Assembly: GCA_934702355.1 (NCBI GenBank)
Contig: CAKUXX010000006.1
Coordinates: 1-64,000 of the forward strand
Length of the DNA stretch: 64,000 bases
Reading direction: 5' to 3'
From: an uncultured Methanomassiliicoccales archaeon
GTDB lineage: Archaea > Thermoplasmatota > Thermoplasmata > Methanomassiliicoccales > Methanomethylophilaceae
A model generated the notes under the pieces. That model had not been told where the DNA came from, ran no database searches, and worked only from the letters and a program-made list of their open reading frames with translations. This document shows, piece after piece, positions 43,346 through 51,616 of this stretch (positions are counted from its first letter, which is position 1; each line of letters opens with the position of its first letter). A program made the translations under genes and the position numbers.

Positions 43346-43424
43346 TTTTGATCCCGTTTTTGTAATCGGAATTATTTCTTAAAATATCTCTGCGGTCCGA
43401 TTGTCGATTGGATTTCCCAAGGCA

Positions 43425-43442
43425 CGGGGCATATATGCCCCG
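43425..43442 (-). terminator. Perfect 18-bp palindrome after a small gene
   Basis: CGGGGCATATATGCCCCG is fully self-complementary and begins 14 nt past the stop of the small minus-strand gene at 43457. It could work as a hairpin or as a dimer site. Confidence 0.5.
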
Positions 43443-43456
43443 GGGAGAAGTTCGTT

Positions 43457-43645
43457 TCAGAAGTCTTCATGTATATTCTCGTGGACGAACTTCCTCAGGA
43501 ACCGATGGGCCTCTTCGTTGCCCCCTTCCGTTTCCGATTTCCGAAATCTCTCTTCGAGTTCGAGATCCAACAGCGTTTCCTGAGTTTCGAAATAGGCTTC
43601 GCCGTTTTGTACCTCGGTCTGTCCGGACATACAGGGTGTATCCAT
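43457..43645 (-). CDS. Small acidic protein of unknown function
   Basis: A 62-residue frame from the ATG at 43645 (a GTG at 43654 would add three residues). It is rich in Glu and likely helical (YFETQETLLDLELEERFRKSE, then EEAHRFLRKFVHE). No family is recognised. The stop is followed by a stop-proximal GC palindrome like those after known genes, which supports real expression. It lies downstream of a 25-codon frame in the same direction. Confidence 0.5.
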   Translation of the reverse strand: MDTPCMSGQTEVQNGEAYFETQETLLDLELEERFRKSETEGGNEEAHRFLRKFVHENIHEDF

Positions 43646-43691
43646 GGCAGGCACACACAGTGTATGGGAGTCAATAATCTATCTCGACTAA

Positions 43692-43714
43692 GGACATCTT
43701 TGTTACAGATGTCC
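43692..43714 (-). terminator. Inverted repeat overlapping the end of the micro-ORF
   Basis: GGACATCT and AGATGTCC pair perfectly around TTGTTAC, which contains the micro-ORF stop. It is either a terminator or an operator for the gene at 43457-43645. Confidence 0.45.
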
Positions 43715-43780
43715 CTTCGATGCCATGTATTTGGTGCGTTTCTCCCATTCCTGATATGCAAGATAATCATAGATTGTCAT
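43703..43780 (-). CDS. Possible 25-residue micro-protein
   Basis: A leaderless-looking frame encoding MTIYDYLAYQEWEKRTKYMA followed by SKGHL and TAA. The composition is protein-like (amphipathic helix). A TATATA element at 43795-43804 lies about 20 nt upstream. The stop codon sits in the loop of a perfect 8-bp inverted repeat (43692-43714). No homologue is known to me. Confidence 0.4.
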   Translation of the reverse strand: MTIYDYLAYQEWEKRTKYMASKGHL

Positions 43781-43794
43781 TTTGCAACAAAACC

Positions 43795-43804
43795 ATTATA
43801 TATC
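43795..43804. promoter_or_regulatory. TATA element of the 5S rRNA gene, possibly bidirectional
   Basis: ATTATATATC is centred about 26 nt before the predicted 5S rRNA start. In the other direction it lies about 20 nt before the ATG of the 25-codon frame. Confidence 0.55.
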
Positions 43805-43825
43805 AAACAAGCATGCCATGGTTTG

Positions 43826-43948
43826 GTATGACGGCCATAGCGGCGGGGTCACACCCGGTCCCATTCCGAACCCGGCAGTAAAGTCCGCCCGCGTATCTGT
43901 CTGTACTGTATTGCGCAAGCGTACGGGAACTCAGACACGCTGTCAGCC
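43826..43948 (+). rRNA. rrf: 5S ribosomal RNA, unlinked
   Basis: The gene contains the 5S signatures GGCGGGGTCACACCCGGTCCC and CCGAACCCGG, then AGTAAAGTCC, and terminal helix strands TGACGGC (43829-43835) and GCTGTCA (43939-43945) that pair. Ends are set from the TATA and helix I and may be off by a few bases. No 16S or 23S gene is near, so the 5S gene is an independent unit. A T-rich tract (CTTTTCCTTCTTATTTTC) follows as terminator. Confidence 0.93.
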
Positions 43949-44004
43949 ACTTTTCCTTCTTATTTTCATTTCAGTCACGGCGCTCCATCCAGCGGGCTGA
44001 CCCA

Positions 44005-44013
44005 TTTTATATT
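44005..44013 (+). promoter_or_regulatory. TATA element of the isoprenoid operon
   Basis: TTTTATATT is centred 25 nt before the ATG at 44034, predicting a leaderless operon transcript. Confidence 0.55.
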
Positions 44014-44033
44014 CGAAACATGATGGGTCGGCG

Positions 44034-44804
44034 ATGATATTGATTAAGCTGGGGGGAAGTGTCATCACGGACAAGTCCCAGTACAAGAAGTTCAACCGCG
44101 AGCAGGCATCGAGACTGTGCCGTGAGATCGCCGAATCCGGGAGGGCCGTGATGATCGTCCACGGAGCGGGCTCCTTCGGCCACGTGCTCGCCAAGAAGTA
44201 CTCCATCCAGAACGGGATGATGGACTTCAGACAGGTCCCCGCTGCAGCGCAGGTCCATCACGACGCGATGGAACTGGGCATGCTGTTCACCCAGCTTCTT
44301 ATCGAGAACGGGATCCCCGCCGCTTCGGTCGCTCCGGGCAACTGCTTCGTCATGGACGACGGCAAACTCGTCGTGAACGACGACGAGGCCATACGCGCCC
44401 TGAGCTACGTTGGGATAATGCCCGTGATGTTCGGGGACGTGGTCATGGACCGCAAGAAGGGCTTCGGGATATGCTCCGGAGACCAGATCATGGAGCTGGT
44501 CGCGGAGAGGTTCAGGCCTGACAGGATAATCTTCGTCTCGGACATCGACGGCCTGTACACCGCGAACCCGAAGACGGACCCGGATGCACGCTTCATACCT
44601 GAGGTGACGCCGGAGACGCTGGACGAGATCTCATCGGTCTCCGATGTTGATGATGTCACCGGCGGGGTCCGCAACAAGATGGAGGCGATGCTCCGCATGT
44701 GCGGCGAGGGAAGGGACTGCGTGCTCGTGAACGGCACCGTCCCCGGCAGGCTTCTGGCATTGATGAAAGGGGAGGAAGTCCCCTGTACGATAGCAAGGAT
44801 GTGA
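44034..44804 (+). CDS. ipk: Isopentenyl phosphate kinase
   Basis: A 256-residue amino acid kinase-fold enzyme that phosphorylates isopentenyl phosphate to IPP in the archaeal mevalonate pathway. The N-terminal [12 protein letters not shown], the catalytic-His motif HGAGSFGH and the late [11 protein letters not shown] are diagnostic for IPK rather than uridylate kinase. It is the first of three isoprenoid genes in a tight operon. Confidence 0.94.
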   Translation: MILIKLGGSVITDKSQYKKFNREQASRLCREIAESGRAVMIVHGAGSFGHVLAKKYSIQNGMMDFRQVPAAAQVHHDAMELGMLFTQLLIENGIPAASVAPGNCFVMDDGKLVVNDDEAIRALSYVGIMPVMFGDVVMDRKKGFGICSGDQIMELVAERFRPDRIIFVSDIDGLYTANPKTDPDARFIPEVTPETLDEISSVSDVDDVTGGVRNKMEAMLRMCGEGRDCVLVNGTVPGRLLALMKGEEVPCTIARM

Positions 44805-44808
44805 TTTT

Positions 44809-45864
44809 ATGTCGCAGATCAGAGAGAGGAAAGCGGATCATATCGAGATCTGCATGAATGAGAGGGTCGCCCCGGGCTACTGCTACTGGGACGACGTCAG
44901 GCTTGTCCACAACGCGCTTCCGGAGATCAATGCGGATGACATAGACACATCCTGCACGCTGTTCGGCAAGAAGCTCGAGTTCCCGTTGATCGTCACCGCG
45001 ATCACCGGAGGTTTCTCAGGGGCCAGCAAGATAAACGCCAACATCGCGGAGGCATGCGCCGAACTCGGGATAGGAATGGGCGTCGGCAGCGAGAGGGCGG
45101 GCATAACCGGTACGCATCCCGAGAGCTACTCGGTCATCAAGGACTACGATGTGCCTCTCGTCATCGGCAATGTCGGTGCCCCCCAGCTGGTCCCGCAGGC
45201 CAGCAAGGACATGTTCACCTCCGAGATGGTCGGACAGGCCAGGGACCTGATAGGCGCGGACATCATGGCCATCCATCTGAACTATCTTCAGGAGGTCGTC
45301 CAGCCCGAAGGCGATGTCAACGCCGCGGGCGTCAGAGACGCCATCCGCGACCTGGCAAGGGAGCACAAGGTCATGGTCAAGGAGACCGGCGCAGGCATAT
45401 CCCGCGAGGTGGCGGAGAGGCTCAAGGGCATCGGGATCCAGGGATTGGACATAGCGGGGATGGGCGGTACCAGTTTCTCCGCCGTGGAGCTCTACAGGGC
45501 CATGAGCGCAGGGGACGAGATACGCACCAACATGGGCGAGACGTTCTTCGACTGGGGAATACCTTCCCCCGTATCCTTATACGAGGTCCGCGGTTGCGGA
45601 CTTCCGGTGATAGCCTCCGGCGGCATCCTGGACGGTGTCCACGTGGCGGTATCCATCTCGATGGGTGCGGCATGCGCGGGAGTGGCCAACGCCATCCTCA
45701 AAGAGGCGAATGAATCTTCAAAGGCCGTGATCGAGAAGCTCACGGTCATCAGGGAGGAGCTCAGGGCGGCGATGCTCCTCACGGGATCGAAGGATCTCGA
45801 AGCCCTATCGAAGACCAGGCATGTGGTCCTCGGACAGTCAAGACAATGGATTGATGCACTATGA
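44809..45864 (+). CDS. fni: Type 2 isopentenyl-diphosphate delta-isomerase
   Basis: A 351-residue FMN-dependent isomerase that interconverts IPP and DMAPP. The FMN/substrate regions are seen in ITAITGGFSGASKINANIAEA, MGVGSERAG, HLNYLQEVVQPEGD (substrate Gln/Glu region) and GMGGTSFSAVEL (these are quoted as short adjacent motifs). Length is standard. It follows IPK by four bases, and its stop overlaps the start of the prenyl synthase. Confidence 0.93.
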   Translation: MSQIRERKADHIEICMNERVAPGYCYWDDVRLVHNALPEINADDIDTSCTLFGKKLEFPLIVTAITGGFSGASKINANIAEACAELGIGMGVGSERAGITGTHPESYSVIKDYDVPLVIGNVGAPQLVPQASKDMFTSEMVGQARDLIGADIMAIHLNYLQEVVQPEGDVNAAGVRDAIRDLAREHKVMVKETGAGISREVAERLKGIGIQGLDIAGMGGTSFSAVELYRAMSAGDEIRTNMGETFFDWGIPSPVSLYEVRGCGLPVIASGGILDGVHVAVSISMGAACAGVANAILKEANESSKAVIEKLTVIREELRAAMLLTGSKDLEALSKTRHVVLGQSRQWIDAL

Positions 45865-46847
45865 TCGACGCTAAAGAGTATCTGAAGAAGATGTCCGCCG
45901 AGCTCGACGGACCGATAAAGAGCTACATCGGGAACGAGGACCCCGCCAATCTCATGGAGGCCTCCCGCCAGTACCCATACGCTGGGGGCAAGAGGATGCG
46001 CCCCGCCATGGCCGTTGCCTGTTGCAAAGCCGTCGGAGGGGACGGTTCCAAGGCGGTCCCCCTGGCAGTGGCGATCGAGTACATCCACAATTTCACACTG
46101 ATCCACGACGACCTCATGGACGGGGACGCGGTCCGCAGGGGAATGCCCACGATCCATGTCACATACGGGATGCCCACAGCGGTCCTCGCAGGGGATGCCC
46201 TGTTCGCCAAGGCCTACCAGATCATCTGCGACCTCGACGTTCCCGCCGACAGGATGAGGGATGCCCTCAGGTACGTCAGCAAGGCCGTCTGGGATCTCGC
46301 CCGCGGACAGCAGATGGACGTCAACAACGAGGGGCAGATCGTCACCGAGGATGTCTACATCGAGACGATCAAGCTGAAGACCAGCGTCCTCTTCGCAGCG
46401 GCGGCCGCAGGCGGTGCCATCATCGGAGGCGCTGACGAGAAGACAGTCAAGGCGATCAACGAGTATGCGCTCGACGTCGGACTCGGATTCCAGATGTTCG
46501 ACGACTACCTCGGGATCGCAGGGGATTCATCCAAGACCGGAAAGTCCGTCGGGAACGACATACGCAAGGGCAAGTGCACATGCATGGTCACCCACGCCAT
46601 CCGTTCCATAAAGGACCCCGCAGTCCTGGAGGAGTTCAAGTCGATCCTCGGCAACATGGATGCCACCGATGAGCAGTGCGCCCGCGCCATGCAGATCATG
46701 CGCGACGCAGGTTCCATCGATTATGCGCTCAACCTTGCGAAGGAGAAGGTCGACACGGCCATATCCAAGATCGAGTTCCTGCCCGACAGCGAGGACAAGG
46801 AGTTCATGATCGCCCTGGCAAGGTTCGCGATCGACAGGGATGTCTGA
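45861..46847 (+). CDS. idsA: Polyprenyl diphosphate synthase (GGPP/FPP synthase)
   Basis: A 328-residue trans-prenyltransferase making C15-C20 chains for archaeal ether lipids. The first aspartate-rich motif is DDLMD (in IHDDLMDGD) and the second is DDYLG (QMFDDYLGIAGD). A Phe stands five residues before the first motif, which usually limits product length to C15-C20. GGKRMRPAMA near residue 38 is the IPP-binding part. It is the last gene of the operon and faces radB convergently. Confidence 0.93.
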   Translation: MIDAKEYLKKMSAELDGPIKSYIGNEDPANLMEASRQYPYAGGKRMRPAMAVACCKAVGGDGSKAVPLAVAIEYIHNFTLIHDDLMDGDAVRRGMPTIHVTYGMPTAVLAGDALFAKAYQIICDLDVPADRMRDALRYVSKAVWDLARGQQMDVNNEGQIVTEDVYIETIKLKTSVLFAAAAAGGAIIGGADEKTVKAINEYALDVGLGFQMFDDYLGIAGDSSKTGKSVGNDIRKGKCTCMVTHAIRSIKDPAVLEEFKSILGNMDATDEQCARAMQIMRDAGSIDYALNLAKEKVDTAISKIEFLPDSEDKEFMIALARFAIDRDV

Positions 46848-46850
46848 GCA

Positions 46851-47513
46851 TCACTGATAATCTTCAATCCCGGTCTCGGTTATCCGATACCGGGTCTTCC
46901 TCCCTTCGGGGAGGCTTCTGTGCTTCACGATGACCGCCTCGCGGACGCCTTCATATCTTTTGTCCAGACGGATTATGGTCTTCGCGTTGTGATGGAGTGC
47001 ATGTCCGCCCAGGAACTCGACGCCGCCGGTGCCGAGATTGGCGTAGACCTGGGATGTCACCACGATGGCGATCTCGTACTGCCTCGCTGTGTTCAGAAGG
47101 ACCTCGGTCTGTCTGATGAAATCGTTGCGGGCCCTGTTGTCGTCGTGGTTGAGACGGTAGAACATCGTGAGGGAATCGATGACGACGAGCGATACCGATC
47201 CCGCGGCGGCCAGCTTCTCTATCTTGTCGATGCGGTCGGACTGCTCCTCGAAGCTGTGGACCTGGAAGATCAGCATGTTCCTGATGCAGTCTTCGTGACC
47301 GGCGAACACCTGGCCGAGTCTGTCCGCTGAGAGCCCCTCCGTGTCTATGTACGCGACCCTCTCGCCTTTGCATGCGACGTCGCGGGCCACCTGGAGGCAG
47401 ACGTTGGTCTTCCCGGCCCCTGCCTCTCCATAGAACAGCGTAACGCTTCCCTTCTCAATGCCGCCTCCGAGGAGGCGGTCGAACTGGGGGCAACCCAGCG
47501 GTATCCTATCCAC
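46851..47513 (-). CDS. radB: DNA repair and recombination protein RadB
   Basis: A 220-residue RecA-family paralogue of archaea. Walker A is GEAGAGKT (near residue 29), Walker B is LVVIDSLT, and the C-terminus is short with no N-terminal helix-hairpin-helix, which separates RadB from RadA. It helps RadA in recombination. The GTG at 47513 (VDRIPLGCPQF) is 25-26 nt from a TATA (GTTTTATC on the minus strand, 47535-47542), so the message is leaderless. An inverted repeat fills the gap between TATA and start. Confidence 0.92.
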   Translation of the reverse strand: MDRIPLGCPQFDRLLGGGIEKGSVTLFYGEAGAGKTNVCLQVARDVACKGERVAYIDTEGLSADRLGQVFAGHEDCIRNMLIFQVHSFEEQSDRIDKIEKLAAAGSVSLVVIDSLTMFYRLNHDDNRARNDFIRQTEVLLNTARQYEIAIVVTSQVYANLGTGGVEFLGGHALHHNAKTIIRLDKRYEGVREAVIVKHRSLPEGRKTRYRITETGIEDYQ

Positions 47514-47514
47514 G

Positions 47515-47542
47515 GGCGGTAAATCACTACCGCCGATAAAAC
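47515..47542 (-). promoter_or_regulatory. radB promoter with operator-like inverted repeat
   Basis: GGCGGTA (47515-47521) and TACCGCC (47528-47534) are perfect arms around 6 nt. They sit exactly between the TATA (47535-47542) and the leaderless GTG start at 47513, so a bound protein would block transcription initiation. Confidence 0.65.
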
Positions 47543-47602
47543 GATTGACCCGTCCAACGGCGGACAGACATCAATATGAATACCGAATAACTTCGGAGGG
47601 CC

Positions 47603-48226
47603 ATGGATTCCCGGTCCGGACAAGCGCAGGGTGCGGAGGCGACGATCTCCAGGACGAGCTACCTAGGGCGCGATGCCGTTGTGAAGTACAGGCCCCCGAA
47701 GACGTACAGGTTGCCCGAGTTGGACCACCATATCAGGTCCGCCCGCACCAGGAACGAGGCGCGCATAATGCACGAGGCACGCGACGCGGGAGTGAGGACG
47801 CCCTGCATCTACGACGTCGATCTGAAGGAATGCTCCATCACGATGGAGGAGATGCACGGGGTGACCGTCAAGGAGTACCTGGATGCGCATCCGGACGAGG
47901 CATCGTCGGTGTGCCGCAGGGTCGGGGAGACGGTGGCGAAGATGCACACCGCCCGCATCTGTCACGGCGATCTCACGACTTCCAACATGATCGTCACAGG
48001 TGACGGGAGCATATGTCTGATCGATCTCTCCATGGGGTGCACCCGCGCGGAGACCGAGGACATAGGCGTGGACCTCAGGCTCCTGGAGAGGGCGTTCGCC
48101 TCGGCGCATACGGAACTGACGTCCGCATTCGGGGATCTTATGGACACATACTACTCGCTCATCCCCGATCCGAAGGCCGTAAGGAAGAAGGTCGAGGACA
48201 TAAAGAACAGGGGAAGGTACACATGA
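47603..48226 (+). CDS. bud32: Bud32-type protein kinase of the KEOPS complex
   Basis: A 207-residue atypical kinase. The lysine is in AVVKYRPPKTYRLPELD, the catalytic loop is CHGDLTTSNMI and the metal motif is LIDLSMG. It is a subunit of KEOPS, which makes the t6A37 tRNA modification with Kae1. Here it is a free-standing protein; many archaea have it fused to Kae1, which is not in the window. GGAGGG stands just upstream of the ATG. Its stop overlaps the start of the XTP pyrophosphatase. Confidence 0.92.
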   Translation: MDSRSGQAQGAEATISRTSYLGRDAVVKYRPPKTYRLPELDHHIRSARTRNEARIMHEARDAGVRTPCIYDVDLKECSITMEEMHGVTVKEYLDAHPDEASSVCRRVGETVAKMHTARICHGDLTTSNMIVTGDGSICLIDLSMGCTRAETEDIGVDLRLLERAFASAHTELTSAFGDLMDTYYSLIPDPKAVRKKVEDIKNRGRYT

Positions 48227-48780
48227 AGCTCAAGGTAATCACATCGAATCCCGGCAAGGTTGCGGAATATCAGAAGGAGCTCTCTGAGTACGGCATAGAG
48301 ATGGAGCATCTCAGGCTGCCCTACGACGAGGTCCAGACATCCGATCTGGAGGAGGTCGTCGACAAGGGGATGGACGAGATCATATCCAAAGGCGTCAGGG
48401 ACTTCATCGTGGACGATTCCGGACTGTTCGTCGATGCCCTGAAGGGATTCCCCGGAGTCTGGTCGGCGTACGCCCAGAAGACCATCGGGAATCCGGGACT
48501 GCTCAAGCTCATGTCCGGTGTCGGGGACCGCGGCGCGGAGTTCAGGTGCTGCATCGGATGCGACATCGGCGGCAAGAGGATCATCGTCACGGGCGTCTGC
48601 CGCGGATACATAACGGAGTCGGAGATGGGCGACGGGGGATTCGGATTCGATCCCGTCTTCTCGCATGACGGGGAGAGGTCGTTCGCTCAGATCCCCATGG
48701 ACGAGAAGAACGCCGTGTCCCACAGGGGCAATGCGGTGCGTCTCCTCATTGAAGCTTTGAAGGAACAGAACATCATATGA
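48223..48780 (+). CDS. rdgB: XTP/dITP pyrophosphatase (Ham1/RdgB)
   Basis: A 185-residue house-cleaning enzyme that removes non-canonical purine triphosphates. The N-terminal VITSNPGKVAEYQ, the acidic site DDSGLFVDAL and GGFGFDPVF with VSHRGNA at the end are family hallmarks. The ATG at 48223 overlaps the Bud32 stop (ATGA), the usual archaeal pairing of these genes. Confidence 0.94.
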   Translation: MKLKVITSNPGKVAEYQKELSEYGIEMEHLRLPYDEVQTSDLEEVVDKGMDEIISKGVRDFIVDDSGLFVDALKGFPGVWSAYAQKTIGNPGLLKLMSGVGDRGAEFRCCIGCDIGGKRIIVTGVCRGYITESEMGDGGFGFDPVFSHDGERSFAQIPMDEKNAVSHRGNAVRLLIEALKEQNII

Positions 48781-48802
48781 TCCCGGGGTTCTCCCCCCGG
48801 GA
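48781..48802. terminator. GC hairpin between convergent genes
   Basis: TCCCGGGG and CCCCGGGA pair around TTCTCC. It starts right after the rdgB stop and 18 nt past the stop of the minus-strand membrane gene, so it can serve both. Confidence 0.65.
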
Positions 48803-48819
48803 CCAGGTTGTAAACGATT

Positions 48820-49191
48820 TCAGAGTATGTGCGCGAAAGGCTCGTTGATGAGCAGGATGCATATACCGAGCGCCAGCATGAGGAACAGAAGGTAGTTCCC
48901 GAGCATGGATTTCATATCGAGCATATCGACCCTGAACTTCATGGCGCTCAGGATCTTGGGCATCAGTGCGCACACAGCGAACGAGATGATCGTTGCAAGC
49001 CACCACATGCCGGTGTGGTTGCAGATAACGGCACCAATTATACCGACTATGACGGCCAAGGCTGTGACTGCCAGGAAGACCTTGGTCATGTACAGATCCT
49101 TGAGGATGAACTCCCTCTCGTTGAACTCCGTAGGGGTGAAGTTGTACTCCTCCTCGGGTTCCTCGACAATCCGTCTCTTTTTCTTTGCCAT
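48820..49191 (-). CDS. Small membrane protein with charged N-terminus
   Basis: A 123-residue protein not assigned to a known family. The N-terminus is basic then acidic (KKKRRIVEEPEEE), and three hydrophobic helices follow (about residues 37-57, 62-81 and 96-117). A basic stretch MKFRVDMLDMK lies between the second and third helix. I chose the ATG at 49191; a GTG at 49197 would add two residues. It stands alone, with a hairpin downstream. Confidence 0.65.
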   Translation of the reverse strand: MAKKKRRIVEEPEEEYNFTPTEFNEREFILKDLYMTKVFLAVTALAVIVGIIGAVICNHTGMWWLATIISFAVCALMPKILSAMKFRVDMLDMKSMLGNYLLFLMLALGICILLINEPFAHIL

Positions 49192-49238
49192 CGCCACCGC
49201 ATCCTCATGGTATTTAAAAAGCTTCTCTGAATCAGTCC

Positions 49239-50474
49239 TCAGCTGTCCGAGAATTCCTTCTTGGAGTACTTCAGCGCCTCGATGACCGGAAGGGGCTCTC
49301 CCAGCAGGAACGTCTCGAGTGCTCCTCCGCCTGTACTGACATATGAGAACCTGTCGGCCAGGTCGAAGCGCTCCGCGGCGCCTCCGGTGTGGCCTCCTCC
49401 GATGACGGACTGTCCTCCGCTGTCGACCATGGCGGTCATGAGTATCCTGGTGCCGATCTCGAAACCATCCTTCTCGATCATGCCGGCGGGGCCGGACATG
49501 AAACAGGTCTTGGACGATTCGATGACCTTGCGGAACTTCTCGGCCGTCGCATCCCCGATGTCCAGGGCGGGCTCCGCGGTGGGAAGGTCCCCGATGTTCA
49601 CGGACACGCGCTTTCCATCTCTTTCAACAGCGACATCCACGGGCAGAAGTACCTTCTGGCCGTATTTGGCGAGGATGTCCTTGGCAGCCTGCAGGTTCTC
49701 CGGAGTGAGCTCATCCTCCAGGACCTTGCGGCTGGCCTCTCCGATGTCCACTCCTCTGGCGAGCAGGTATGCGTTGCCTGCGAGTCCGACGAGTATGATG
49801 GAATCTGCCATCCCGCTTCCGAGGACGCGGTCGATCATCTCGGAGACATCGCCGAACTTGGCCCCTCCGAGTATGAACACGCAGGGCCTGCGAGGGTTGC
49901 CGAAGATGGCATTGAGCGCGAATATCTCCTTGGCCATGAGCCTCCCGGATGCCGAGGGCACCTTCAGGGGGAATCCGACGAGGGAGCACTGCGACCTGTG
50001 GGCCGCGCCGAACGCGTCGCATACGTAATAATCTGCAAGCGGGGCGAGCTTCTCAACGATCTCCCCTTCCGCCTGCTTGAACATGTCGCCTTTGGCGGTC
50101 TCGCTGTCCAGGGACCTGACGTTCCCGAGAAGGAGGACCTGTCCGTCCCGGAGTTCCCCTATGGCCTTCAGAGCCTCGTCGCCGATGACATCGTCGACGT
50201 ACCTGACGGGCATGCCGAGGTGCTTGGAGAGGTGGTCCGCATGCTGCTCCAGCGGGATGAAGTCCCATCCGCCCTTGCGGCTCTGGTGGGCGAGCATGAC
50301 GACCTTTGCCCTCTTTCCTACGAGCTCCCTCACGGTGGGCACTATCCTCCTGATCCTGTTGTCGTTGACGATCTGCAGGGTCTCCTTGCTCAGGGGGCAG
50401 TTGATGTCGACCCTGAGGAGAACGGTCTTCCCTTTGAAGTCGAAATCCTCCAGCGTGTTGAACTCCTTGGCCAT
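49239..50474 (-). CDS. pgk: Phosphoglycerate kinase
   Basis: A 411-residue glycolytic/gluconeogenic kinase. The N-terminal LLRVDINCPL, the substrate-binding His region AHQSRKGG, the hinge EIFALNAIF and the nucleotide part IGGGHTGGAAE (in place of the usual GGGDT) are visible. It follows GAPDH closely, so the two successive enzymes of the lower Embden-Meyerhof pathway are co-transcribed. Confidence 0.93.
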   Translation of the reverse strand: MAKEFNTLEDFDFKGKTVLLRVDINCPLSKETLQIVNDNRIRRIVPTVRELVGKRAKVVMLAHQSRKGGWDFIPLEQHADHLSKHLGMPVRYVDDVIGDEALKAIGELRDGQVLLLGNVRSLDSETAKGDMFKQAEGEIVEKLAPLADYYVCDAFGAAHRSQCSLVGFPLKVPSASGRLMAKEIFALNAIFGNPRRPCVFILGGAKFGDVSEMIDRVLGSGMADSIILVGLAGNAYLLARGVDIGEASRKVLEDELTPENLQAAKDILAKYGQKVLLPVDVAVERDGKRVSVNIGDLPTAEPALDIGDATAEKFRKVIESSKTCFMSGPAGMIEKDGFEIGTRILMTAMVDSGGQSVIGGGHTGGAAERFDLADRFSYVSTGGGALETFLLGEPLPVIEALKYSKKEFSDS

Positions 50475-50483
50475 GGGGATCAC

Positions 50484-51506
50484 TCACTGCTTCTCCGGGA
50501 TTCCCAGAGACCTGTTGGTCTTGGACACTGAAGTGGAGGCTTCCTGCTCCACCTTGCACATGGACCTGATGCAGTCGATGTTCTCGGGGATGACGTCGGA
50601 CTCCTGGTGGACGGCCTGGTAGAGGTACAGCGTGTTGCCGACGACCTTGATCCCATCCCTCCAGACGACGATCTCGTACATGTCGGAGCGGTCGCGTCCG
50701 AGGTCCCTTGCCATCTCCATGATCTGGGCGGTGGTCTTGATGCCGTCTTTGGAGCTGACGAGCCTGACCCTGGGGGCCTTCTCGAGCACCTTGATGACAT
50801 CCTCTGTGGTGACCTCGGATCCGAGCTCGGCCACGATGGTGTGCACGTGCATGAGCGTGGTCGATGCCTTCACGGCCATGGTGCTGATGTCGAGCCAGGG
50901 CATTATGCTCTGCACATCGGGTCCGTGATGGGTCGGAAGCTTGACGGAGGGCTCCAGTCCGTTGATGGGCCCGTTCTTGCTGTCGCCGGGGTCGGCGGCG
51001 CGGCGGACGATGGTGACGAACGCCTTCTTTATCTTGAACTCCCTGTCGATGGGGTTGAGCGTCCTGAGGAGTCCGGTCGTGTTGCATGAGACGACACGGG
51101 ACATCTGGGCGCCCCACGACTCGGCGTAGTTGGCGGTGGAGTTGAACGAGATGCCGGTGAGGCTGTGGTCCTCTCCTCCCTGGAAGATCGCCTTCACGCC
51201 TGCGGCCTTGTACTGGTCCCTGTACATCTCCCCGACGTTGCCGGGCGTGCAGTCGACGACGATGTCGACCTTCTTGTACATGTCCTGCAGGGTCCCTGCG
51301 ATCGGAACGCCCGCGTCCTTGAACGCCTGGACGCTCTCGTCGGGGACATAGATGTCGTATCCCTTGTCCAGAGCGGCCTGTGCCTCGAAGTTGGGTCTGG
51401 TCTTGGTGACCCCAATGAGCTCCATGTCCTCCTGTTTGGAGACCGCGGATGCAACTCTTTTGCCGATGGTACCGTATCCGTTGACTGCTACCCTGACCTT
51501 GGCCAT
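50484..51506 (-). CDS. gap: Type II glyceraldehyde-3-phosphate dehydrogenase
   Basis: A 340-residue archaeal type II phosphorylating GAPDH. The Rossmann motif VNGYGTIGKR is at residues 8-17 and the active-site Cys in VSCNTTGLLRT. HTIVAELG and RVRLVSS follow as in archaeal enzymes. It is the first gene of gap-pgk and is divergent from the first acetolactate synthase gene. Confidence 0.94.
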   Translation of the reverse strand: MAKVRVAVNGYGTIGKRVASAVSKQEDMELIGVTKTRPNFEAQAALDKGYDIYVPDESVQAFKDAGVPIAGTLQDMYKKVDIVVDCTPGNVGEMYRDQYKAAGVKAIFQGGEDHSLTGISFNSTANYAESWGAQMSRVVSCNTTGLLRTLNPIDREFKIKKAFVTIVRRAADPGDSKNGPINGLEPSVKLPTHHGPDVQSIMPWLDISTMAVKASTTLMHVHTIVAELGSEVTTEDVIKVLEKAPRVRLVSSKDGIKTTAQIMEMARDLGRDRSDMYEIVVWRDGIKVVGNTLYLYQAVHQESDVIPENIDCIRSMCKVEQEASTSVSKTNRSLGIPEKQ

Positions 51507-51570
51507 GATTTCTACCTGTGCGCTGGATTGTGTCCGGCTCTAATAACCTTGCGCAGGCACGCGACCAAGA

Positions 51571-51610
51571 ATTTTAAGAGCAGGTGTTGCAGTTCGCCAT
51601 ACACAGAGGT
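51571..51610 (+). promoter_or_regulatory. TATA and Shine-Dalgarno of the first acetolactate synthase gene
   Basis: ATTTTAAG (51571-51578) predicts a transcript start near 51600. AGAGGT (51605-51610) then stands 6 nt before the TTG at 51617, supporting this unusual start codon. Confidence 0.5.
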
Positions 51611-51616
51611 ATCGAC

